DNA of 6,831 bases from Thermoplasmata archaeon (lineage in GTDB: Archaea; Thermoplasmatota; Thermoplasmata; Sysuiplasmatales; Sysuiplasmataceae), in contig JAJYOM010000083.1 of the NCBI GenBank assembly GCA_021796175.1, positions 1-6,831 of the forward strand, in the 5' to 3' direction. The notes under the pieces were generated by a model, which searched no databases, was not told where the DNA came from, and was given only the letters and a program-made list of their open reading frames with translations. A program made the position numbers and the translations under genes. This document shows, piece after piece, positions 1 through 4,861 of the stretch. Within the stretch, counting starts at the first letter, position 1. Each line of letters starts with the position of its first letter.

Positions 1-195
1 ATCGCATCCTTCCCAGAGCGGGTTTTCCGCGAATGTAGTCACAAGTGACTTTGCCCAGATATCAGAAAAGCTCGACTCCGTGGCACCGTCCGCAATAGCG
101 AACACTCCGCTGGTGGTGTCTGAAGCGAACGCATCCTCATACTCACGTTCGCTGTTTCCCGTCTTGGTTCTGTGAAATTCCCTGACGTAGAGCAA
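1..195 (-). CDS. PP2C-type Ser/Thr protein phosphatase, N-terminal fragment (continues past left edge)
   Basis: Reading the minus strand from 195 down to 1 gives 65 uninterrupted codons. Residues 19-24 read YEDAFA and residues 34-43 read IADGATESSF. These match the first two PP2C motifs: an acidic pair near the N terminus, then a DG pair that helps hold the catalytic Mn/Mg ions. The protein should remove phosphate from Ser/Thr in the cytoplasm. The only start that keeps the whole domain is TTG at 195-193; the next in-frame candidate (GTG, codon 31) would cut off the YED motif. This TTG directly follows the TAG of the VWA gene in the same frame, so translation is probably coupled. A weak purine run (AGGGGCAG) lies upstream. 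The partnership with a VWA protein resembles TerY-P signalling cassettes. The family call comes from recognising motifs and is fairly secure; the start codon is not. The remaining PP2C motifs lie outside the window. Confidence 0.75.
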   Translation of the reverse strand, partial: MLYVREFHRTKTGNSEREYEDAFASDTTSGVFAIADGATESSFSDIWAKSLVTTFAENPLWEGCD

Positions 196-1035
196 CTACT
201 GCATCTGCCCCTGCGGTCCCCTTGTTCCTATATCTATGAACTGGACCAGCTGCTCAAGCTGGGCATTGAAGACATATGCCCGGGCACTGTCCTTCAGGTC
301 AACCTGCATTTCCCTGGCGTAGCCGATATACTGGGACGGGAGCTCGCTGGACATCGTAAATAGCGATCTTGCATATTTGTCATCTGGCAATTCCGACTCG
401 AAAGAGGGGAATGATATTGGAACGGCCGGATTGGATGAGAGATGGCAGTTCCAGATAAGAGGCGCCCCGTCTGCAGTGGTCAGGCTGAGTATCTCCGATG
501 AGACCTTCACAGGATCGCCATCAGTTGCCTGGCCGTCCGTTATATTGATCACAATCGGCGGATATGACGTTGTGTGGCTCTCCGTCCACTCCTTTATCAC
601 GTCCTTTGCAATCGAAAGTCCCTTGCACATGGGCGTGTCCCCGTTGGCAACGGGGTCAAACCAGACACCGAAGTCATAATCGACTTCAGTCATTCCTCCG
701 GCTCCATCGGAAACCTTCATCTGCCTCTTCTCAACTCTGAGCGTGCTGGTCGCAAGTGAGGAAATCGGGTTGACAACCTTTCCCCTCAGTATTGAACCTG
801 CTTTGCCGGTCACATAACCGTAACCAATCACGCCTACATTGAAGTAATCGCGAATTCCGTCGCTCTTGGTGCACCTCAGGACAAACTCTCCTATCTGCCT
901 GTTGACCGCATCTGAGGCCTCCTGCGCCTTAGATCTCTCGCCTCCGGGCAGCTTGTGGCTCATAGATTTGGACTGATCTATGAGGAAAAGCACTAGTGAA
1001 GGATTTGTCCTGCTTATTTCAGCCTCGTACGACAT
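196..1035 (-). CDS. VWA-domain protein with MIDAS metal site (TerY-like)
   Basis: 279 residues from ATG 1035-1033 to TAG 198-196; a cytoplasmic VWA domain with no signal peptide or membrane segment. The MIDAS divalent-metal site is complete: D20-x-S22-x-S24 (DQSKSMS), T134 in NGDTPM, and D167 in INITDGQATDGD. The start MSYEAEISRTNPS is typical of stand-alone VWA proteins encoded beside PP2C phosphatases. Most relatives have Gly at position 23 (DQSGSM); here it is Lys. An ATG five codons upstream (1050) is open but lies only 6 nt from the TATA box, so it would be outside the transcript; the 1035 ATG sits about 25 nt from the box, as expected for a leaderless mRNA. The PP2C gene follows with no spacer. 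The family is associated with phosphorylation signalling and stress cassettes, where VWA proteins act as metal-dependent binding partners. The exact role here is inferred. Confidence 0.85.
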   Translation of the reverse strand: MSYEAEISRTNPSLVLFLIDQSKSMSHKLPGGERSKAQEASDAVNRQIGEFVLRCTKSDGIRDYFNVGVIGYGYVTGKAGSILRGKVVNPISSLATSTLRVEKRQMKVSDGAGGMTEVDYDFGVWFDPVANGDTPMCKGLSIAKDVIKEWTESHTTSYPPIVINITDGQATDGDPVKVSSEILSLTTADGAPLIWNCHLSSNPAVPISFPSFESELPDDKYARSLFTMSSELPSQYIGYAREMQVDLKDSARAYVFNAQLEQLVQFIDIGTRGPQGQMQ

Positions 1036-1055
1036 GCCGGAAAAAACCATGGTAT

Positions 1056-1063
1056 TTTATAAA
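1056..1063 (-). promoter_or_regulatory. Archaeal TATA box for the VWA-PP2C operon
   Basis: The minus strand reads TTTATAAA, a near-perfect archaeal TATA box. Its centre is about 25 nt upstream of the ATG at 1035, the usual TATA-to-start distance in archaea. This predicts transcription beginning at or within a few bases of that ATG, giving a leaderless message. No SD motif precedes the ATG, which agrees with this. Confidence 0.6.
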
Positions 1064-1152
1064 TAGTTGCGCTCGTGACATTCATTGTATCAATCCAAAG
1101 GCATATTTTTTTATACTCCAGCCAGCGAACCACTGATATCCTGTAGCCGGTT

Positions 1153-1177
1153 CTGAAGGATACTGGAAATCTTTCAG
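1153..1177 (+). repeat. Imperfect inverted repeat (hairpin, 9-bp stem)
   Basis: CTGAAGGAT and ATCTTTCAG flank a 7-nt loop. In plus-strand RNA all nine pairs form, one as G-U. In minus-strand RNA the same position is an A-C mismatch, so the fold favours a plus-strand transcript. It could be part of a small RNA or be coincidental. Confidence 0.4.
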
Positions 1178-1192
1178 CCCGCACAGTCTCTC

Positions 1193-1217
1193 ACTGATTC
1201 CACTTTAAAGAATCAGT
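1193..1217. repeat. Perfect inverted repeat (hairpin, 8-bp stem)
   Basis: ACTGATTC and GAATCAGT form an exact 8-bp stem with a 9-nt loop. It lies about 115 nt past the prenyltransferase stop and about 160 nt before the VWA start. No T-run follows on either strand, so it is not a classical terminator. It may be an RNA 3' structure, a processing site or a protein-binding site. Confidence 0.5.
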
Positions 1218-1330
1218 AGCACGCTATCAAAATATCGGATTTGTTTTGGGAAATTCGTCCAGATAATGGCAATCTGAATTATTTTCATGAGGCAATCGGA
1301 CGATATGCCCCAACCCGTGTTCATCAGAGA

Positions 1331-2344
1331 TCAGAACAGCGGAATTTGGATGTGGGCTGCAAGAAGCACCGCAAATGCCAGCAGGCCTGTTATGTAATAC
1401 CATCCGAATCTTGCATTATGCCGGAGAGCCTGCCTGTGATACCACAGTGGCCATCCCACGTAGTTTTCCGGCGGCGTTTCAGGTCTTTCCGACCTGATGA
1501 CACCGATCGCCTTCAGCAGTCTGCCGCTGTTCGCAAATACAAGCAGCAGTGTGAAAGGAATCAGAAGCAGCGCGGCTGAAAGGAGAGTTACTGCATACAT
1601 CAGGACTATCGTGCCAATGAGTATGAATCGGGCGCCCGACTCTCCTGTCCTTACAGGTAGTGTGCCTATATTCCTGCCACTGTCAAACGCAATCTGGTCA
1701 ATGTGCTTTCCAAGAAGGACCGACATTACGCCAAGACCATACGGTATGCTCGCAAGCAATACCGGCAGGCTGAAAGTGCCGGCAATCACGTAGAATCCGC
1801 CAAGAATCATCAGGGGACCCCACACAATGAAGGAGGCTATCTCGCCCAGACCCACGGATTTCAGTGAGACAGAAGAGACATCGTAGAGGAACAGAAGTGA
1901 AGCACCTGCAGCCGCCAGCAGTAAAATAACAGGGCCCCGCACATATGTCAGATATCCGGCTACTACTATCAGCGTTGCCAGTATGCAGATGATTGTTGCC
2001 CTCATTTCTGAAGCCGTAACAACATTGTCAGCCAGAGGATGAAGAGTGTATCTTCTCCTCGGCGAGTCAGGTGTATCATGACCGTACCTGTACCCGAAGT
2101 AGTCGTTGAGAAGATTGCTTTCAACATGCAGCAGCACAAACGAAATCGTCACAAGCAGGAACAGGACCAGGTTGAATGAATTGTAGATCAGCGCAAGCAG
2201 ACCTCCGATTAGAGCCGCCTGGAAGGAAATGACAAGTATTACACTCCTTGCCGAGTAAAGCATCCTTGTCACGAAATCCTGGCCGTATTTTTTCCCATCC
2301 TTGCTGTAGAAGCCTCTGAATGCATCAATCCAGGACAGCAGCAT
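1331..2344 (-). CDS. UbiA-family membrane prenyltransferase, MenA-like
   Basis: 337 residues, about eight or nine hydrophobic membrane segments. UbiA enzymes attach a polyprenyl chain to an aromatic or lipid acceptor, with Mg-diphosphate bound by two Asp-rich motifs. Motif 1 is NLLNDYFGYRYGHD (77-90); N80, D81 and D90 are kept but the usual Asp at position 84 (as in E. coli MenA NDYGD) is Gly. Motif 2, KHIDQIAFD (213-221), keeps D216 and D221 and runs into GTLPVRTG. LGEIASFIVWGP (166-177) is also MenA-like. A role in menaquinone-type quinone synthesis (as in thermoplasmaquinone producers) is plausible; archaeal lipid or haem prenylation cannot be excluded. The ATG at 2344 has a GAGGAGGG purine run 12 nt upstream, a rather long spacing. 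The family call is strong; the substrate is unknown. Confidence 0.85.
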   Translation of the reverse strand: MLLSWIDAFRGFYSKDGKKYGQDFVTRMLYSARSVILVISFQAALIGGLLALIYNSFNLVLFLLVTISFVLLHVESNLLNDYFGYRYGHDTPDSPRRRYTLHPLADNVVTASEMRATIICILATLIVVAGYLTYVRGPVILLLAAAGASLLFLYDVSSVSLKSVGLGEIASFIVWGPLMILGGFYVIAGTFSLPVLLASIPYGLGVMSVLLGKHIDQIAFDSGRNIGTLPVRTGESGARFILIGTIVLMYAVTLLSAALLLIPFTLLLVFANSGRLLKAIGVIRSERPETPPENYVGWPLWYHRQALRHNARFGWYYITGLLAFAVLLAAHIQIPLF

Positions 2345-2475
2345 TCGACCGCCGTCCCTCCTCGATCTTTCTGTTTCCCCGCTTTCTGATATGAGAGTGT
2401 CTGGCAGTGGCTCACTTGCCTGTCAGTTATATGCGCAAATGGTAATATCTAGCTTCCACGTCATTGATAAACGTA

Positions 2476-2486
2476 TTCTATAAAAT
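2476..2486 (-). promoter_or_regulatory. Candidate TATA element for the prenyltransferase gene
   Basis: The minus strand reads ATTTTATAGAA, TATA-like but not a perfect match. Transcription would start near 2455, leaving a leader of about 110 nt that includes the GAGGAGGG at 2356-2363. It is the best TATA-like sequence I see in the 268-nt spacer, but the call is weak. Confidence 0.25.
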
Positions 2487-2514
2487 GCACCTGTTTCAAT
2501 GGATGGTGGAATTG

Positions 2515-2533
2515 TAAAAATCGCCTTTTCGGC
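2515..2533 (-). terminator. Possible T-tract terminator after the EamA transporter gene
   Basis: On the minus strand a small GCC/GGC hairpin (2531-2533 with 2523-2525) is followed by ATTTTTAC (T-run 2516-2520), about 80-95 nt past the EamA stop codon. Archaeal RNA polymerase stops mainly at T-tracts, so five T may suffice, but the stem is only 3 bp. Confidence 0.3.
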
Positions 2534-2551
2534 AGAAAGGTATTGCAGGCG

Positions 2552-2566
2552 GGCAGCACCGCTGCC
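2552..2566. repeat. Short perfect hairpin downstream of the EamA gene
   Basis: GGCAGC, a 3-nt loop, then GCTGCC: a stable 6-bp GC-rich stem some 50 nt past the EamA stop codon. On the minus strand it comes before the T-tract at 2516-2520, so it may protect or shape the 3' end of the EamA transcript. Confidence 0.35.
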
Positions 2567-2612
2567 AGAGCAATGTCAGTGCTCGTAATCGCGGAGCTGA
2601 GTTCTCCTTGTC

Positions 2613-3527
2613 CTAAGACTCCCGTTCACTGAACATTCCACCACCTTTTATCTGAACCATGACTATTGAACCGACTATCAGCGCACCGCCAAAATACTGC
2701 AATGGAGACATCGCCAGTCCAAGAAATACGAAGGAGGAGGCAGCGGCAGCCAATGGCTCCATGGTTGCCGAGAGCGAGGCCTGTGTTGCCGAAATACTGC
2801 TCATGCTCTTTATGAAGAGAGTGAAAGCAAGCATCGTACCAAGAACGGATACAAACAGCACCAGCAGCATTACCTGTGGCAGCAGGGTATGGCCCAGTAC
2901 ACTGAAGTAACTTATGGCCGGATACAGACCCAGCGGCAGGGAAATGACACCTCCTGCGCCCAGTCCCCACGTCACCGAACTCTCGGCTCCGAACTCCCTG
3001 ATCATTGCAGGTGACAGAAGCGTATAGGTCGCGGCAGCTACGGCCGACAACACACCAAATGCGAGTCCCAGAGGGTTAAGTACCAGCCCGAGGCCCCGTG
3101 ATGGAAAACTGGTGGTCAGCTCGAATATGCCGATTATCGTGATCGCAAGCATGCCCGTCAGCACAATTGTTCCCCTTAACCTTCCTTTCAAAAGCTCGTA
3201 GATGAAGACCGCTGGAAGAAACAGATACTGGAGGATCGTGGCTGTAGGCGCATTAGTGTAGTTGATAGCGGCGAGGTAGGTCAGCTGGACTGCGACAAGA
3301 TTGACCGAGAAAAGCAGGAAGAGGCCTATCCTCCCACTGGGAACCGGCGGCCTCAGGAAGAGGTAAAGTATTCCACCGGATAGCAGCATTCTTATCGTGA
3401 GGAGCGAAAGATATGGCATGTGGTAGACAGAGAACAATGCAGACGAGGCAGTCCCTGAAAGACCCCAGAGCGTGCTGGCAATGAGCGCATAGGCTCCGCC
3501 TTTTAATCCAGCGCTAAATCCACGCAT
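2613..3527 (-). CDS. EamA/DMT-superfamily membrane transporter
   Basis: 304 residues with about ten hydrophobic segments in two EamA halves, the usual size for drug/metabolite transporters, which mostly export amino acids, their derivatives or other small metabolites. Half 1 has STLWGLSGTASSAL (18-31) and TNAPTATILQYLFLP (91-105); half 2 ends with ATMEPLAAAASSFVFLG (254-270), then PLQYFGGALIVGS. The Glu often found after FLG in the second half is Leu here. The start is ATG 3527-3525, because AGGAGG at 3534-3539 lies exactly 6 nt upstream. The frame stays open to ATG 3617, but that would add 30 residues of positively charged, poorly family-like sequence and would put the SD inside the gene. 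It seems to be a single-gene unit; its upstream gap is about 350 nt. The substrate cannot be read from the sequence. Confidence 0.85.
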   Translation of the reverse strand: MRGFSAGLKGGAYALIASTLWGLSGTASSALFSVYHMPYLSLLTIRMLLSGGILYLFLRPPVPSGRIGLFLLFSVNLVAVQLTYLAAINYTNAPTATILQYLFLPAVFIYELLKGRLRGTIVLTGMLAITIIGIFELTTSFPSRGLGLVLNPLGLAFGVLSAVAAATYTLLSPAMIREFGAESSVTWGLGAGGVISLPLGLYPAISYFSVLGHTLLPQVMLLVLFVSVLGTMLAFTLFIKSMSSISATQASLSATMEPLAAAASSFVFLGLAMSPLQYFGGALIVGSIVMVQIKGGGMFSERES

Positions 3528-3533
3528 AATCAT

Positions 3534-3539
3534 CCTCCT
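3534..3539 (-). promoter_or_regulatory. Shine-Dalgarno site that sets the EamA start
   Basis: The minus strand reads AGGAGG followed by ATGATT and then ATG. The ATG right after the motif has no spacing, so the second ATG (3527), 6 nt away, is the functional start. It implies a transcript with a leader, unlike the VWA gene. Confidence 0.7.
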
Positions 3540-3674
3540 GACACGGGACCTGTATTTCAGACTTGAGCTTGAGACAAACAAAGTCAGTCCGGCATATTTG
3601 ATGAAGACCTTTGTCATCGGGCAGTCCTTATGTGAAAAGGATGGGAATTCATCAGACAGGCGAAGACTATCTGA

Positions 3675-3863
3675 ATGGATATCCGGATAATCATGTCAGC
3701 AGAATACATACAGCGCTGCATCGCTGAGCAACCGCAAATCGCGACATCCGATGCACTGTTTGATCTGACCGATGCTTTCCTGCTGGATCAGTGCGTACGG
3801 AATGAACCGATATTCCCCAATGGGAGCCAGCTCATTTCCCGGAAAGGCACCCGGGCAGCCTGA
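3675..3863 (+). CDS. Doubtful small open reading frame, 62 residues
   Basis: ATG 3675 to TGA 3861-3863 on the plus strand, against the direction of every other gene. A second ATG at 3693 would give 56 residues. The product is soluble in character (contains AEYIQRCIAEQ and DALFDLTDAFLLDQ), with no recognisable domain, signal or membrane segment. Third positions are moderately GC-rich, as in a real gene, but arginine is mostly CGG with no AGG/AGA, unlike its neighbours. I see no SD or TATA box placed to serve it. It may be a small lineage-specific protein, a gene remnant, or chance. Listed only because it fills a gene-free gap. Confidence 0.15.
   Translation: MDIRIIMSAEYIQRCIAEQPQIATSDALFDLTDAFLLDQCVRNEPIFPNGSQLISRKGTRAA
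3838..3855. repeat. GC-rich hairpin downstream of oppF
   Basis: CCCGG, an 8-nt loop, then CCGGG, about 20-40 nt past the oppF stop codon. It could mark the 3' end of the opp transcript, but no T-run follows on the minus strand, so I do not call it a terminator. Confidence 0.3.
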
Positions 3864-3877
3864 CCGCAATCTGTGTC

Positions 3878-4861
3878 CTATTTTTGACCATATTTTAGCG
3901 GATTGTAACATGCCACCCTTCCCTCCTTCCCGGTATCGAGAAGAGGAGGGAATGCCTGTTCACACACGGATATCGCCCGATCGCACAGTTTACGATATCT
4001 GCATCCGCTCAGTGACCATGGATCCACTTCGGCAGGTTCCGACCCGGTTCTGTTGCTCTTTGCAGTTCCGGATTCAAACATTACTCCTATCGACCTCGGC
4101 GCATGCTGCAGCAGCACGCTGCTGTACGGGTGCATTGGGGAGGAGATAAGGGCATCTGTCCCCCTCTGTTCAACAATCTTGCCAGAATACATGACAAGAA
4201 TCTTATCGGCCGTATAGGAGGCAACACCCATGTTGTGCGTGACGATTGCATATCCCATCTCCCTGTCATCGGCGAGTCGTTTGAGAAGATTCAGGATGCC
4301 TGCAGCGGCAGAAGCGTCAAGCATGCTTGTCGGTTCATCTGCAATCAGGAACTCCGGATCGCTGGCGAGCGCCCTGCCTATCGCAACTCTCTGTTTCTGT
4401 CCGCCGCTGAGCTGATGCGGGTACTTGTTCAGAAGATCTTCCTGAAGGCCAACCGAGTCCAGCAATTCCGCACATTTGTTCCTCAGCTCCTGCCTGCCCA
4501 TATTGCCCACCAGGAACCTGAGCGGCATCGAAAGGTAGTCCAGTATGTTCTGCTTCGGGTTCATTGCATCGTACGGATCCTGGAATATCACCTGGACAGA
4601 TTTCCTGAACAGTTTCCTGTCGCTGTGCCGCCCCCTGTGAATGTCCTTTCCATTGAAGAGTATGCTGCCGGATGTCGGCCTCGTAAGGCCGACAAGGCAC
4701 CTGGCGAGTGTTGTCTTTCCTGCACCGCTTTCGCCCACAACTGCTATTCTGTCATTCCTGTTAAGCGAAATGCTGACGTTGTCAATTGCATTGACAGTCC
4801 TCTCCCTGGACTCAAATCTGACTGTCAGATCCCTGACAGTGATGAATTTACTTTCCTGCAT
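3878..4861 (-). CDS. oppF: Peptide-type ABC importer ATPase, OppF-like
   Basis: 327 residues; a cytoplasmic ATPase that with OppD powers uptake through the OppB/OppC pore. Walker A GESGAGKTT (43-51), Q-loop Q94 in VIFQDPYDAMNP, signature LSGGQKQR (151-158), Walker B FLIADE (171-176), D-loop SMLDAS and switch H209 are all present. H209 is followed by Asn, where His-Asp is usual. The C-terminal Opp/Dpp domain has C287, C293, C300 and C318; in some DppD-type relatives such cysteines bind a 4Fe-4S cluster. The start is ATG 4861, with purine-rich GAGGAAGAGGA just before it, overlapping the oppD end by 14 nt. The frame is open up to 5047, but those 62 residues run through the oppD coding sequence in another frame and are not ABC-like. 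Last recognisable gene of the operon; stop TAG. Substrate could be oligopeptide, dipeptide or sugar/nickel. Confidence 0.92.
   Translation of the reverse strand: MQESKFITVRDLTVRFESRERTVNAIDNVSISLNRNDRIAVVGESGAGKTTLARCLVGLTRPTSGSILFNGKDIHRGRHSDRKLFRKSVQVIFQDPYDAMNPKQNILDYLSMPLRFLVGNMGRQELRNKCAELLDSVGLQEDLLNKYPHQLSGGQKQRVAIGRALASDPEFLIADEPTSMLDASAAAGILNLLKRLADDREMGYAIVTHNMGVASYTADKILVMYSGKIVEQRGTDALISSPMHPYSSVLLQHAPRSIGVMFESGTAKSNRTGSEPAEVDPWSLSGCRYRKLCDRAISVCEQAFPPLLDTGKEGRVACYNPLKYGQK
4384..4432 (-). repeat. 49-nt near-identical segment in oppF (copy of 5339-5387)
   Basis: Codes for LNKYPHQLSGGQKQRV, the ABC signature region of OppF. It matches the equivalent part of oppD at 48 of 49 bases; the one difference (plus-strand T at 4400, G at 5355) is a silent GGA/GGC change. 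Sequences on either side diverge quickly. Confidence 0.75.

Larger units (their letters stand above)
1036..1330. other. Intergenic region between prenyltransferase and VWA genes
   Basis: 295 nt with no convincing reading frame of its own. It holds the VWA TATA box, a run of seven T (plus strand, 1106-1112) flanked by TATA-like sequence, and two hairpins at 1153-1177 and 1193-1217. It must contain the 3' end of the prenyltransferase transcript, but I see no strong T-tract on the minus strand just after that gene's stop codon. Confidence 0.7.
3540..3877. other. Gene-poor gap between the opp operon and the EamA gene
   Basis: About 340 nt between two minus-strand genes. It must hold the EamA promoter and the end of the opp transcript, but I see no clear TATA box; AAATATGCC at about 3590-3598 on the minus strand is the best weak candidate. 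Reading frames are open on both strands (plus 3675-3863; minus 3911-3696, overlapping the oppF end), and neither resembles a family I know. It could contain a decayed gene or a short lineage-specific one. Confidence 0.5.

Noticed and set aside
196..198. TAG read as pyrrolysine at the VWA/PP2C junction
   Set aside because: TAG also ends the EamA and oppF genes in this window, so it looks like an ordinary stop codon; no pyl genes are in view. Kept only as an outside possibility in the junction finding.
1100..1330. tRNA gene in the intergenic region
   Set aside because: I looked for a T-loop and acceptor pairing around 1150-1220; the hairpins there do not form a cloverleaf and no GTTCRA-type loop is present.
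1241..1579. Open frame on the plus strand, 112 codons
   Set aside because: Most of it lies antisense to the prenyltransferase gene, its product has no domain-like pattern, and there is no SD or suitably placed TATA box.
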